This document shows positions 27,017-37,608 of a stretch of 64,000 nt of DNA, piece by piece. Position numbers and translations under genes: made by a program. The stretch is from positions 1 to 64,000 of the forward strand of contig NZ_NPKJ01000003.1 of NCBI RefSeq assembly GCF_002284575.1, read 5' to 3'. A model generated the notes under the pieces. It was given only the letters and a program-made list of their open reading frames with translations, made no database searches and was not told where the DNA came from. How positions within the stretch are numbered: position 1 is the stretch's first letter; each line of letters opens with the position of its first letter. Origin of the DNA: Mesorhizobium temperatum. Lineage in GTDB: Bacteria > Pseudomonadota > Alphaproteobacteria > Rhizobiales > Rhizobiaceae.

Positions 27017-28618
27017 ATGACAATCACTCGACGCTACTTGATGAAGGCAGGCATGGCCGCTGGGACGGCGCTAGCAATGCCATCGATCCTTCGGGCGCAG
27101 ACATCACCAGATGCCGCTCGGACGGTTCGGATGGTAATGCCAGATCTGACTATCTTCGATCCACTCTTGTCCATTTCTGACCAGACCTACATGCATAGCC
27201 TTGCGGTCTACGACACGCTATTTGCACTCGACGCCAAGCTTGTGCCGCAACCGCAAATGGTCGGAAAGTGGGAGATTTCCGAGGACAAAAAAACCTATAC
27301 GTTCGAACTCCGGGATGGCCTACAATTCCATGACGGCACTCCCGTTACTGCGGCGGACTGCATAGCATCAATCCGTCGCTGGGGCCAAGTCGATGGTGGT
27401 GGAAAACTGATCATGGAGCGGACCAGCGATATCGCAAAAAGAGACGAAAAAACGTTCACCATCGCTCTCAAGGAACCGTTGGGGATTCTGCTCGACTTGC
27501 TGGCGGCTGGGACAAATTTTCTTTCTATCATGCGCGAGAAGGATGCAGGTCGTCCCGCTACCGAGCAGGTGACCTCGAATATTGGGTCTGGGCCATTTAG
27601 ATTCAATGAGAACCTTGTTCGGCCGGGCGCGAGCTTCACCTACGACCGCAATGAAAAGTATATCCCCCGTCAAGAGCCTGCCGAGGGCCTCGCAGGCGGG
27701 AAGGTCGTCAAAGTCGATCGAGTTGAATGGCAGGTCATTACCGATCAGCAAACTGCGTTGGCCGCGTTGCAGGCGGGTGAGACTGATTTCGTTTTGTCTC
27801 CTGCCCCAGATCTTTATCCGGTAATCGAAAATGACCCCAATCTTGAACTCCAGGTTCTAAATACGTCTGGCAGTGACCTTTATATACGCATGAATTTTTT
27901 ACAGCCGCCGTTCAACAACGTAAAAGCGCGCCAAGCGATGCTTCACCTGATCGACCAGGAAGCATTCTTACGGGTCATGGCCCCTGATTCTAGATTTGCA
28001 CACCCAGTCACCTCACTGTTTGGAAACAGTACCCCGTATTCCAATGACGAAAATACGGGGTGGTACAAGAAGGGTGGAGATCCGGAGCGGGCAAAACAGC
28101 TATTGCAGGAAGCCGGGTATGCCGGCGAGAAGGTTTTTATATTCCAGATTACGGACTGGGCGGCGGCCAGCAATGCCGCGCTCCTTTTGGCCGACACGCT
28201 GCGCAAGATCGGGGTCAATGTCGAGCTTGGGGCGATGTCCTTCGGTGAGTTCACAACGCGTCGGGCGAATAAGGGGCCGGTCGAAAATGGGGGCTGGAGC
28301 ATCTTCATCTCGGACTGGTCCGACTACAACTTCGGCGATCCAATCGGAACCTCCTTCATGTTCGCAAATGGCGACAAAGCTTGGTGGGGCTGGCCAAAGA
28401 GCGATGAATACGAAGCTCTCCGGGCAAAATGGGTAGTCGCCGAAACGCTCGAGAAACGCCAAGCACTGGCCCGGGAGATGCAAGGGGTTTGGTGGGACTT
28501 CGTTGGCGCCGTGATGCTGGGGCAGATTGTCCAGCCAGTAGCGCACCGGAAGGCGCTAACGGGTCTAATCGCGGTACCTGATTCACGTTTCCCGATGTGG
28601 AACATGCAGAAGGCCTGA
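27017..28618 (+). CDS. ABC transporter substrate-binding protein, peptide/nickel family (SBP_5)
   Basis: This 533-residue periplasmic binding protein has a twin-arginine-like signal (TRRYLMKAGMAAGTALAMPSILRA) at residues 3-27 (cleavage presumably after the AQT region). The body is a family 5 extracellular solute-binding domain, with FELRDGLQFHDGTPVTAADC and FSYDR-type ASFTYDRNEKY. Members bind oligopeptides, opines, glutathione and similar compounds. It is the first gene of an importer operon: permease B starts 5 bp after its stop. AGGAGG at 27003-27008 gives a strong ribosome binding site. It lies downstream of two GntR-type operators. Confidence 0.9.
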   Translation: MTITRRYLMKAGMAAGTALAMPSILRAQTSPDAARTVRMVMPDLTIFDPLLSISDQTYMHSLAVYDTLFALDAKLVPQPQMVGKWEISEDKKTYTFELRDGLQFHDGTPVTAADCIASIRRWGQVDGGGKLIMERTSDIAKRDEKTFTIALKEPLGILLDLLAAGTNFLSIMREKDAGRPATEQVTSNIGSGPFRFNENLVRPGASFTYDRNEKYIPRQEPAEGLAGGKVVKVDRVEWQVITDQQTALAALQAGETDFVLSPAPDLYPVIENDPNLELQVLNTSGSDLYIRMNFLQPPFNNVKARQAMLHLIDQEAFLRVMAPDSRFAHPVTSLFGNSTPYSNDENTGWYKKGGDPERAKQLLQEAGYAGEKVFIFQITDWAAASNAALLLADTLRKIGVNVELGAMSFGEFTTRRANKGPVENGGWSIFISDWSDYNFGDPIGTSFMFANGDKAWWGWPKSDEYEALRAKWVVAETLEKRQALAREMQGVWWDFVGAVMLGQIVQPVAHRKALTGLIAVPDSRFPMWNMQKA

Positions 28619-28623
28619 GCGCA

Positions 28624-29565
28624 ATGGCTATCTACATTCTGCGCAGAATGGTCTCGACCATCGCCGTCATGGTGATGGTCGGGATGTTTGTCTTCCTGCT
28701 TCTCAGGCTGGCGCCAGGCGATCCAGCGGCGATTATCGCCGGCAAGTCGGCCACGGCGGAGATGATCGCCGGCATTCGCGAACAGCTGGGCTTGAACGAT
28801 CCCCTGCCGGTTCAGTTCGTACATTGGGCCTTCGGCATCCTCCGCGGTGATTTAGGCATCTCAATTTTTTCTGGGCGACCGGTTCTCGAACTCATCTCGC
28901 AGCGGCTTGAACCCACCCTTTCCCTGTCGATCCTGACGATGATCCTTTCGGTGTTGGTCGGGGTCTCTTTCGGCATCCTTGCCGCGTGGCGATCTGGCGG
29001 TTTCGTCGACCGCCTCCTCACGGCCTTTTCGGCATTTGGTTATTCCGTCCCGGTCTTTGTCATCGGCTATTTCCTCATATACTTCTTCGCTATCCGGATG
29101 CACTGGCTGCCGGTGCAGGGGTATGCCCCGATCGGTGAGGGTCTCGGGCCTTGGTTTGTGCACCTGGTCCTGCCCACCGTGGCGTTAAGTCTTGGCTTCA
29201 TTGCATTCATCGCCCGGGTTACGCGGGCGAGCATGCTCGAGGTTCTGTCGGAAGACTATATGCGAACGGCCGCCGCCAAAGGCGCTTCGTCCTATGCCAT
29301 GCTTTTCCACCATGCCCTGAAGAATGCCGGCGTCCCGATCCTGACCGTCATCGGCCTAAGCTTTGCCTGGCTCATTGGCGGGGTTGTCCTCACGGAAACG
29401 GTGTTCAACATACCCGGTATCGGTCGTCTGGTCGTGGATGCGATCAACAACCGCGACTATCCCATCATTCAGAGTGTGCTCATCCTGACTTCGGGTTTGT
29501 ACGTCCTTATCAACCTCACGGTCGATCTGGCGTACACCCTGATCGATCCCCGGATCCGGTACTGA
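28624..29565 (+). CDS. ABC transporter permease, DppB-like
   Basis: The 313-residue protein is an inner-membrane permease with about six hydrophobic segments, starting YILRRMVSTIAVMVMVGMFV. The binding-protein-dependent transport signature (EDYMRTAAAKGASSYAMLFHHALKNA) is near residue 215, and the C-terminal DPRIRY end is typical. ATG 28624 is preferred over the in-frame codon at 28597 because the latter lies inside the binding-protein gene. It pairs with the next gene to form the membrane channel. Confidence 0.9.
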   Translation: MAIYILRRMVSTIAVMVMVGMFVFLLLRLAPGDPAAIIAGKSATAEMIAGIREQLGLNDPLPVQFVHWAFGILRGDLGISIFSGRPVLELISQRLEPTLSLSILTMILSVLVGVSFGILAAWRSGGFVDRLLTAFSAFGYSVPVFVIGYFLIYFFAIRMHWLPVQGYAPIGEGLGPWFVHLVLPTVALSLGFIAFIARVTRASMLEVLSEDYMRTAAAKGASSYAMLFHHALKNAGVPILTVIGLSFAWLIGGVVLTETVFNIPGIGRLVVDAINNRDYPIIQSVLILTSGLYVLINLTVDLAYTLIDPRIRY

Positions 29566-29566
29566 T

Positions 29567-30448
29567 ATGACCCTCCTCTCCGCACCAGTTAAAGCCGCGC
29601 CGATCGGTCGGCTGCGACTATCTGAGATTCCCCGTCTGGCAAGGCGGCATCCGCTGGTCCTTGCAGGCGGCGGGCTCCTGGCGCTCCTGATCATTCTGGC
29701 GCTGGCCGCCCCGCTTTACGCTGGCGATCCGGTGAACATGGATCCGTTCAAGCGCCTCCAGCCGCCTTCTGCCGAGATGTGGTTCGGGAGCGACAATCTG
29801 GGCCGGGACGTGTTTGCGCGAACGATCTTCGGTGCCCGCATCTCCCTCGTGGTCGGGCTGCTGTCGGCAGCGAGCGCGGCCGTGGTCGGGCTACTGATTG
29901 GTGTCGTCGCAGGCTACAGCCGCGGCTTCGACAACATCGTCATGCGGATCATGGACGGCCTGATGTCGATCCCGACGATTCTGCTGGCCATTGCGCTCAT
30001 CTCTCTGACGGGACCCGGAATCGGCATCCTCATCGTTGCGATCGCAATCCCGGAGACGCCAGCCGTCGCGCGGCTGGTCCGTTCGGTGGTGCTGGGGGTT
30101 CGCGAGCGTCCCTATGTGGAGGCCGCGCTCTGCGGCGGTGCGCGCCTGCCCAAGGTGCTGTGGCGGCATATCCTGCCGAGTACCATTCCTGCGCTGATGG
30201 TCCAGGGCGCTACTGTCTGCGCCAGCGCGATCCTGACCGAAGCCGGGCTGAGTTTCCTTGGCGTCGGTGTGCCGCCCGAGATCCCCAGTTGGGGCAACAT
30301 GATCGCCAGTTCGCGCCTGTATCTCGCCATCGCCCCATTGACGATCTTCGCCCCCGGTATCTGCCTTGCCGTCACGGTCCTTGCCGTCAACCTGCTTGGC
30401 GACGGCCTGCGCGATATGTTCGATCCCCGCGCGAAGCGGAGGCGCTGA
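29567..30448 (+). CDS. ABC transporter permease, DppC-like
   Basis: This 293-residue permease starts 1 bp after the DppB-like stop. It has an N-terminal OppC_N segment ([19 protein letters not shown]), the family loop [19 protein letters not shown], and the transport signature ([25 protein letters not shown]). [15 protein letters not shown] is also characteristic of the family. It forms the heterodimeric channel with the upstream permease. Confidence 0.9.
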   Translation: MTLLSAPVKAAPIGRLRLSEIPRLARRHPLVLAGGGLLALLIILALAAPLYAGDPVNMDPFKRLQPPSAEMWFGSDNLGRDVFARTIFGARISLVVGLLSAASAAVVGLLIGVVAGYSRGFDNIVMRIMDGLMSIPTILLAIALISLTGPGIGILIVAIAIPETPAVARLVRSVVLGVRERPYVEAALCGGARLPKVLWRHILPSTIPALMVQGATVCASAILTEAGLSFLGVGVPPEIPSWGNMIASSRLYLAIAPLTIFAPGICLAVTVLAVNLLGDGLRDMFDPRAKRRR

Positions 30449-30449
30449 C

Positions 30450-31457
30450 ATGCTGATGCGAGAATTCGCGGGCGATGACGTCCTGCTTGATGTCCGAGAC
30501 CTTGAGACGCACTTTTACGGCGAGGAAAGCGTCACCCGTGCCTTGGGCGGCATCAGCTTCCAGGTGAAGAAAGGCGAAACGGTCGGTGTCGTCGGTGAAT
30601 CCGGATGCGGGAAGAGCGTCACCGCCCTTTCCATTCTTCGCCTGCTGCCGAAGCTGAGCGCCAAGACCGTCGGCGGCGAGGTCCGCTTTCACGGACGCGA
30701 CATCCTGGAGCTGTCCGATCGGGAGATGCGAAAGATCCGCGGCGACCAGATCGCCATGATCTTCCAGGAGCCTATGACGAGCCTGAATCCGGTCTACACG
30801 GTCGGCCACCAGATCGCCGAGGCGGTTCAGATCCACACCAAGGCCTCGCGGCCCGTTGCCATGGCAAAGGCCGAAGAGATGCTCCGTCTCGTCCGCATCG
30901 CGGACCCCGAGCGCCGTGTCAGCAACTATCCTCATGAAATGTCAGGCGGCATGCGCCAACGCGTCATGATCGCCATGGCTCTTGCCTGCTCGCCGGAACT
31001 GTTGATCGCCGACGAGCCGACGACGGCGCTCGACGTCACCATCCAGGCGCAGATCCTGCGGCTGATCGTTGACCTGAAAGACCGCATGGGAGCGGCCGTG
31101 ATGTTCATCACGCATGATCTGGGCGTTGTCGCCGAGACATGCCAACGCGTGATTGTTATGTACGCCGGCCGGATCGTTGAGCAGGCGAACGTGGTAGATC
31201 TTTTTGCGCGTCCGGCGCATCCCTACACTCAGGGCCTCATGCGATCGGTGCCTGATCCGCGGCGGGGCCGTCAGCGCCGCCTTCCAGAAATCCCCGGCAT
31301 CGTGCCAAACCTGCGCGAGCCCATTGTCGGCTGCAGCTTCGCGCCTCGCTGCCCCTTCGCGATCGATATTTGCCGCGAGAAGAGGCCCCCCCTGCGTGAC
31401 GTCGGGTCGAGCCACGCCGCGGCTTGCTGGCGCGCCGAAGAGGTGATGGGCGCATGA
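30450..31457 (+). CDS. ABC transporter ATP-binding protein, DppD-like
   Basis: The 335-residue ATPase has Walker A ([10 protein letters not shown]), the ABC signature ([15 protein letters not shown]), Walker B ([13 protein letters not shown]) and the H-loop (FITHDLGVV). The C-terminal oligopeptide/dipeptide domain ([12 protein letters not shown]) contains the family cysteines. ATG 30450 follows the DppC stop by 1 bp. The stop codon overlaps the next ATPase by ATGA. It energises uptake through the two permeases. Confidence 0.9.
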   Translation: MLMREFAGDDVLLDVRDLETHFYGEESVTRALGGISFQVKKGETVGVVGESGCGKSVTALSILRLLPKLSAKTVGGEVRFHGRDILELSDREMRKIRGDQIAMIFQEPMTSLNPVYTVGHQIAEAVQIHTKASRPVAMAKAEEMLRLVRIADPERRVSNYPHEMSGGMRQRVMIAMALACSPELLIADEPTTALDVTIQAQILRLIVDLKDRMGAAVMFITHDLGVVAETCQRVIVMYAGRIVEQANVVDLFARPAHPYTQGLMRSVPDPRRGRQRRLPEIPGIVPNLREPIVGCSFAPRCPFAIDICREKRPPLRDVGSSHAAACWRAEEVMGA

Positions 31458-32494
31458 CCGGTCCCTTGCTGAAAGTCGAGAATCTGACCAAGCATTATCC
31501 GCTCGGTGCGGGGTTCCTGAAGAAGACCATTCCGACGATCCGGGCGGTGGAGGATGTATCCTTCACCGTCGAGGCAGGCGAGACGCTTTGCATCGTCGGC
31601 GAATCCGGCTGCGGCAAGTCCACTGTCGCGCGGCTATTGATGCGGCTCGTGGATCCGACCGGCGGACGAGTGCTGATCGATGGCACCGATATTGCTGGCC
31701 TCAGAAAGCAGGAGCTTCGCGCGCATCGCCGTCGGATGCAGATGGTGTTTCAGGATCCTTACTCGTCGCTGAACCCGCGCCTCACCGCCGGACAGATCAT
31801 CACCGAACCTGTCGAGAATTTCGAACGTCTGACCCGCAAGCAGCGCAACGCCCTTGCTGCTGACCTTCTCCAAAAGGTTGGCATGGCGCCCGAAATGATG
31901 CACAGGCTCCCGTCCGAATTGTCGGGCGGTCAGCGCCAGCGGCTCGGCATTGCCCGCGCCCTGTCGCTTAACCCCTCGCTCATCATCGCCGACGAAGCTG
32001 TGTCAGCCCTTGACGTCTCCGTGCAGGCGCAGATTCTGAATCTGCTTCTGGATCTCCAGCAGCAGATGGGCCTCGCCTTCGTCTTCATCTCGCATGACCT
32101 CGGCGTCGTGGAGCATATCGCGCATCGCGTTGCCGTCATGTATCTCGGGCGGATCGTGGAGCTCGCCCCGAGCGAGGCGCTCTTCGCGAAACCGGTCCAT
32201 CCCTACACCGAGGCGCTGCTCGCGGCGGCACCCGTGCCGGATCCCACGCGGGTTCGGCTCGAGGCGCCTGTCGAGGGCGAGGTGCCAAGCCCGATCAATC
32301 CGCCGACCGGGTGCGCGTTCCACCCGCGTTGCCCGCTCGCGGTCGAGCGATGCCGCATTGAGGTACCCCCTTTGGTGCCGATGGCAGACGGACGGGTCGT
32401 GGCTTGTCATGTGCGCGCTCCGGCGACTGAGAGTCCCGGCCCCCGCCTGCGGCAACCAAATCGTCGACACACTGTCCCTGAAGCAAATGCATGA
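31454..32494 (+). CDS. ABC transporter ATP-binding protein, DppF-like
   Basis: This 346-residue ATPase contains Walker A ([14 protein letters not shown]), the signature ([15 protein letters not shown]), Walker B ([14 protein letters not shown]), the H-loop ([12 protein letters not shown]) and the C-terminal oligopeptide domain ([11 protein letters not shown]). The aspartate-glutamate pair of Walker B is intact. It is the last gene of the importer operon, joined to the DppD-like gene by an ATGA overlap. A fragment of a second copy lies at 25.05-25.35 kb. Confidence 0.9.
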   Translation: MTGPLLKVENLTKHYPLGAGFLKKTIPTIRAVEDVSFTVEAGETLCIVGESGCGKSTVARLLMRLVDPTGGRVLIDGTDIAGLRKQELRAHRRRMQMVFQDPYSSLNPRLTAGQIITEPVENFERLTRKQRNALAADLLQKVGMAPEMMHRLPSELSGGQRQRLGIARALSLNPSLIIADEAVSALDVSVQAQILNLLLDLQQQMGLAFVFISHDLGVVEHIAHRVAVMYLGRIVELAPSEALFAKPVHPYTEALLAAAPVPDPTRVRLEAPVEGEVPSPINPPTGCAFHPRCPLAVERCRIEVPPLVPMADGRVVACHVRAPATESPGPRLRQPNRRHTVPEANA

Positions 32495-32696
32495 GAATAC
32501 CGAGGCCATCTCGTTATGCATCGTCTCCACTTCCAGATCCAAGTATAGCGCGTACTGCAGTTATGAACACAATTATCGCCCCGCGTATGAATTAAAATTC
32601 AAAGATTCCCTTGGGTAGTTGCTGGAGCTTTGCTGTGTTGTTGTTACAAAATACTGTATCGTGTGCGGATTTACTTTTGCTATGTTTAGGATATTT

Positions 32697-32955
32697 ATGA
32701 TGATGTTGCGTGAAAATCAGGAGGAGAGCGCCTCTTTGCTTGGCGCCCAGTCCGTAAAATTGTTCGGCCACAGCTGCCACGTTATCCGGGATGGGACCAG
32801 CCGTGTCAGAGTCGAGCGCGATCCGTTGCCGAGCTACGTCCTCAAAGGCGAAAGCGCCTAAATTGTCGACGTTGACCGGCAGCGTTTTCTCGACCTCAGT
32901 AACAATCTCACCACCCTAATCCATGGGCATGGGTTTGATCCGGTGATGGATGGCG
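32697..32955 (+). pseudogene. Remnant of the class III aminotransferase 5' end
   Basis: The codons give GTSRVRVERDPLPSYVLKGES, a stop, then IVDVDRQRFLDLSNNLTTLIHGHGFDPVMD. These match residues about 31-82 of the intact aminotransferase at 7.7-9.1 kb. A TAA stop interrupts the frame and homology ends near 32955, so only the N-terminal part remains. TTGTTACAA, a weak operator-like sequence, lies about 56 bp upstream (32641). It is another piece of a decayed second copy of the catabolic locus. Confidence 0.75.
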
Positions 32956-33001
32956 CTGGTTGCCAGACCCGAATTTGGAGATACCATGTGATGGACAGGC
33001 C

Positions 33002-35356
33002 ATGACCGATACCCCTGCGAACGAAACCATCCGGCTGGCCGGCCTTGAGGCCGAGGCCGAGATCCGCATCGACCACTGGGGCATTCCGCATATCAGGGCG
33101 GCAAGCGAACAGGATCTGTTCTTGCTGCAGGGGTTCAACGCCGCCCGTGACCGGCTCTGGCAGCTCGATCTGTGGCGCAAGCGTGGCCTCGGCCTCCTCG
33201 CCGCGGATTTTGGCCCCGGCTACCTGGCCCAAGACCATGCCGCCCGGCATTTCCTCTACCGCGGCGACCTGGGTCCGGAATGGACAGCCTACGCGCCGGA
33301 TACGGAAGAGATTTGCACCGCATTCACCGCCGGCATCAATGCCTATGTCGCGCTCTGCGAAGCGGAGCCCGGTCGCCTGCCGCCCGAATTTGCTCTGTTC
33401 GGTACGAAGCCAGCCTGGTGGCAGCCTTCCGATGTTGTCCGCGTCCGCACCAACGCGCTGATCGGCAACGGGCTGTCGGAGATCCTGCGCGCCAACATCA
33501 TGGCGCTGGCTGATGCCGAGACGGATCTGATGCGCTGCGAGATCGACCCGCCCGTCCGACCGAAGGCGTCCGCAGGCATTTCGCTGGCCGATATTCCGCT
33601 TGCCGCAACGCGCCTCCTCAAGCTTGCGACCGCGCCGGTCACCTTCGACAAGGCCCGCATTGCCGTTACCTTGGACGACATCTGGAAGTGGACCGAGGTG
33701 ATCGATCTCGGCGATGTCATCCAGGCAAAGATGGAAGAAGGCTCCAACAACTGGGCCGTCCACGGCTCCCGAACCGAAAGCGCCCGGCCGATCCTCGCGA
33801 GCGATCCGCACCGGGCGCATGCCGTGCCATCGCTACGTTACCTCGTGCACCTGGAAGCGCCGGGCCTCAATGTTATAGGCACGGGCGAGCCGACCGCGCC
33901 GGGCGTCTCCCTCGGCCACAATGAGAAGATCGCCTTCGGTCTCACGATCTTCGGGGCCGACCAGGAAGACATATATGTCTACGAGACGAAGGGCGGCGAT
34001 CCGGATTCCTACCGCAATGGCGATCTTTGGGAGAAGATTACCCGCATCGAAGAGGCCTTTCCGGTCAAGGGCTTTGCCGACCAGACGCTGACGCTCTCCT
34101 TCACCCGACACGGTCCGATCCTGTACGAGAATTCAAAGAAGCGGCTGGTGATCGCTATACGCTCCGTTTGGCTGTCGCCGGGCTCGGCCGCGTATCTCGG
34201 CAGCCTATCCTACCTGCGGTAGCAACTCGGTGAAGGGTTTTTCTGAAACGCTTTCCCATTGGGGCACGCCTTCGGTCAACCATGTCAGCGCCGATGTGGA
34301 GGGCAATATTGGCTGGTTCACGGCCGGCTTCGCGCCTGTCCGTCCCAACTGGGAAGGTCTTTTGCCCGTGCCCGGCCACGGTAGCCATGAATGGGACGGT
34401 TTCCTACCTGCCAATCAACTTCCACGCAAATACAATCCGTCCGAGGGCTTCGTGGCTTCCGCCAACGAAATGAACCTGCCGGCAGACCGCGATCCGAAAG
34501 CCCCGTCGATTGGACATGAATGGGCGGAAGTGAGCCGCGCCCGGCGCATCAGGTCTGTCCTCACCAGCGATCCCTCACACACGCTGAAAGCGTCAATGGC
34601 GTTGCAGACGGACGTATACTCCCGGCCGGCTGCCACGATCTGCGGCATGCTTGAAAAAGTTGCAGACCGGCAACTTTTCGACGATGTTCCGCAAAAGGCA
34701 CTCGATCTGCTCAGGAATTGGGACCACCGGCTTGAAGCCACGAGCCCCCCGCGGCGCTATTCGAAGTCTGGTGGATGAAGCACCTCCGCCCGGCGCTTCT
34801 CGCAAGATTCGCTCCGAACCCGACGGTGCTGCAGTTGCTGCTACCGGGCGATGTCGACCGGATGCTCTCCCTTCTGGCCGAGCCCGGGCTCCGATGGGAC
34901 GAAGCCGAACGCGACGACATGCTGCTTTCGACGCTTTCAGCCGGTTTTACCGATTGCGGCGCGCGGCTCGGCGCGGATCCGTTCGCCTGGCAATGGGGCA
35001 ATTTGCACCGGGCGCTTTTCGAGCATGCCACCAGCCGCATCAGGCCGGAGAATGTCACGGAGTGGAATGTCGGTCCCCTCCCACTCGGCGGCAGCCGTTC
35101 GACGCCCATGCTCGCCGGCTACCGGATGAGCGATTTCGGCGTCACCCTAGGGGCGTCCGTTCGACTCGTCATGGATGTCGGCGACTGGGACAACAGCGTC
35201 TGCATCAACGCGCCCGGCCAGTCCGGCGACCCGCGCTCGGTCCATTACGGCGATCTCGCCGAAACATGGTCTAAAGGTGAATATGTGCCGCTCGTCTACA
35301 GCAAAAAGCGCGTTGAGGAAGAGACTGTCTGCCGCATCACCCTCTTACCGGATTGA
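33002..35356 (+). pseudogene. Penicillin acylase family protein, two frameshifts
   Basis: Three consecutive frames together give a penicillin amidase-type Ntn hydrolase of about 780 residues. The first part has IDHWGIPHIRA, GFNAARDRLWQLDLWRKRGLG and the autoproteolytic region EEGSNNWAVHGSRT, whose serine should be the beta-chain N-terminus. The frame breaks near 34205-34215 and returns in the next frame (SVKGFSETLSHWGTPS). It breaks again in a CCCCCC run near 34745. The last part contains VRLVMDVGDWDNS, the family C-terminus. No signal peptide is seen. If both frameshifts are real the gene is dead. The second one, in a homopolymer, could be a sequencing error. Substrates in the family include N-acyl amides and acyl-homoserine lactones. 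Confidence 0.82.
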
Positions 35357-35756
35357 GCCGCGGATCAAGCGACGGCGCGATCGGCCTAAATCTACATCGC
35401 TAAAATCGCGCTTTGGCCCGAACAGGATACTTCCTTTCCCGAAATCACCGCCCGGCAGTATTCTGCCGGCGCTCTTACAAGATTGCAGGAGCGCTATGCC
35501 GTTCAGAATTATCTGTCGTTGTCCGGAATTAAGCCGGGCTTAGAGCTGAAACGAATCCGCCGAGAGTGCGAGCGGCAATAACTCGATAAGGGTTACCAAA
35601 CTTGTTCCTGTGGGTTACCAATCCGCGTGTTGGGTGGCCTTAAGTTACCAATCAGGACCACAATAAGCTTAATGAAGACAGCTCCTTAGCGCCAGTTCGG
35701 AATTGAATGTCATTGGGGCACTTTGGTAACCTGTTGACCGAGGGGCATTGGGAACC
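35357..35756. other. Non-coding gap with GTTACCAA repeats
   Basis: No gene is recognised. GTTACCAA occurs three times in the same orientation (35592, 35614, 35644) and once inverted (35723-35730). Such clustered short repeats resemble the end region of a transposon, perhaps of the IS21 type, but no transposase lies nearby. Confidence 0.4.
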
Positions 35757-36149
35757 TCTTCGGTGCACCTTGGCCAGGAGGATTTGCAGACCGCCGATCG
35801 TTCGCGGATTCGGGTAGCCGGCGTGAGGCTCGGATTGAGCACGCATGATCATATCGAACTGGAAACGGCGATGGCCGCCGAGCCCGACTACATCGCGCTC
35901 GGCCCCATCTACCCGACCATCCTGAAGAAGATGAAATGGCCCCCGCAAGGCGTCGAACGGATCAACGAGTGGAAGCGCCGCGTCGCAGCGATTCCATTGG
36001 TCGCGATTGGTGGGCTCAACCCGGACAGGCTCGACGGTGTCTTTGCGGCCGGTGCGGACAGCGCGGCGGTGGTCACCGACATCACATTGAATGCCGATCC
36101 CCAAGCGCGCACGCGAGAATGGATCGAAAAGACAGACCGATGGCGCTGA
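35757..36149 (+). pseudogene. thiE: Thiamine phosphate synthase, C-terminal fragment
   Basis: About 130 codons read VHLGQEDL, RLGLSTHDHIELETA, PDYIALGPIYPTILKKMKW, PLVAIGGLNPDRLDGV and VVTDITLNADPQARTREWI, the C-terminal two thirds of ThiE, which joins the pyrimidine and thiazole halves of thiamine. The N-terminus is lost at the repeat-bearing gap upstream. The stop codon overlaps the start of the thiD remnant (ATGGCGCTGA), as expected in a thiamine operon. The fragment should not be functional. Confidence 0.8.
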
Positions 36150-36860
36150 GGCGAGAACCGCATGTGCTTGTTGTTGGCGGCTCGGACTCCAGCGGAGGTG
36201 CCGGAATTGCACGCGATATCGAGACGATCTCTTCCATTGGCGTGCGCACCTGCCTCGCCGTCACCGCGCTGACGGTGCAGACGCACGACGCCGTCATGGA
36301 AATCAGTCATTCGTCACCAAGCCGATCAGATGCGCGCCGCACTGCAGGCCAACGAGGTAACGGCCATCAAGATCGGCATGCTGGCGACTGCCGAGATCAT
36401 CGTTGCCGTTGCAGCGGTGCTGCGTGAAAATCCGCACGTGCCGGCGATACTGGACCCGGTGCTGGCGTCGACATCAGGCCGGACGCTTCTGGAAGCCGGC
36501 GCCATCGCCGTCATGAAGCGTGATCTGCTGCCGCTTTGCTGTCTCGTCACACCCAATCTCATCGAGCTGGCGCTCCTGGTTGGCTCGGAACTGGCAGTGG
36601 ATGAGGACGGCGCACTGTTGCAAGGCCGGGAATTGCTGAACGCCGGAGCGCAGGCCCTGCTGATCAAGGGCGGCCATGCATCGGGACCTCGATCGACCGA
36701 TATTCTGTCGCGTTCCGATCAAGAACCCACCCGCTTCGACTCACCACGCCTTGCCGCGTCGATGCGCGGGACTGGCTGCATGCTGGCCAGCGCGATTGCG
36801 GCGCATCTGGCGAATGCGAGATCACTCGAAGACAGCGTGCGCAAAGGAAGTTGTTTGTCT
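36140..36860 (+). pseudogene. thiD: HMP/HMP-P kinase gene, frameshifted and truncated
   Basis: The first part reads HVLVVGGSDSSGGAGIARDIETI, the ThiD N-terminal nucleotide-binding pattern, up to about 36300. After a frameshift the gene continues with QMRAALQANEVTAIKIGMLATAEI, LDPVLASTSGRTLLE, LVTPNLIE, LIKGGHA and RGTGCMLASAIAAHLA. The last 30-40 codons are replaced by unrelated sequence. It followed thiE in an overlapping pair and both are decayed. Confidence 0.8.
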
Positions 36861-37149
36861 TCGAGAAGCTGCAGAAGGCTGCAGAAGAATGCAACCACAT
36901 AATAGCCGATTCACAGGGGAACGCCGACTGGCGCCCTCTATTCTCCAGAGAAAGTGAGGTCGAGGGGCCTCCCAAGGAGCGGAAGAACTCCCGTTTCCTT
37001 TTTTCGCGGTCAGCTGAAAAGTCTTCAGCCTAAACATGACTATTGTGGTTTGCCTGTCGTATTTCTGAACGCCATTGCACGGTAGAGTGACCGAACCTCA
37101 TCGCGTGCGTGGCACGGAAGGCCAGGAGGCCGTCGTACAAGCTGAGGCA
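36861..37149. other. No recognisable gene
   Basis: Short gap between the thiD and panB remnants with no coding signal. Confidence 0.3.
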
Positions 37150-37230
37150 CTACAAGATGGTATAGGCCGTCAGGCAGACGAGTGGAGTGCCACCCTTCCG
37201 GGAACGGATATCAGGCGGTGTGATCGCCTT
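37150..37230 (-). pseudogene. panB: panB N-terminal fragment
   Basis: The last 26 codons of a minus-strand frame read ITPPDIRSRKGGTPLVCLTAY, which matches the start of ketopantoate hydroxymethyltransferase (PanB). The rest of the gene is missing. The match is short, so the call is tentative. Confidence 0.45.
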
Positions 37231-37540
37231 GGTGTTAGCAACTGCACTCAAGAGGGCTCCTTCCCCAACGTTACCAACCATGGGTGCCGCGTTTGGCACA
37301 TTTTTGTGCAGGTGCGAAGAGTTAAATTCGCACATGCGAGTGAGATACGCGCCGACAGTCCTCGTCAGGCAGAAGGACCAGTGCAAGATCCGGTTTCAAG
37401 GTAAGCCCAGATTGCGACCACGGTCGCCGTGGAGACATCACACCAATGCGGAAAATACATGCTTTGCCCAGCCGGTCTCGGAACATTCGCGGTTCGAGAA
37501 CGGTCCCCTTTTGCCGTATGTCCCGCATTCTCACGGCTAG
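37231..37540. other. Non-coding, left flank of the IS427-like element
   Basis: No gene is seen. The stretch ends at CTAG (37537-37540), the left target site of the IS5-family element. Confidence 0.35.
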
Positions 37541-37608
37541 GGTCAGGACCTATTAAATAGCTTGTGGGTCGTTCAGCGCCCTGATTCATTGTCGGCGGAG
37601 GTGCCACA

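Noticed and set aside
32641..32649. TTGTTACAA as a ninth GntR operator
   Set aside because: The centre differs from the consensus and the adjoining gene is dead; a related TTGTTACAAA also occurs at 48.15 kb outside the locus.
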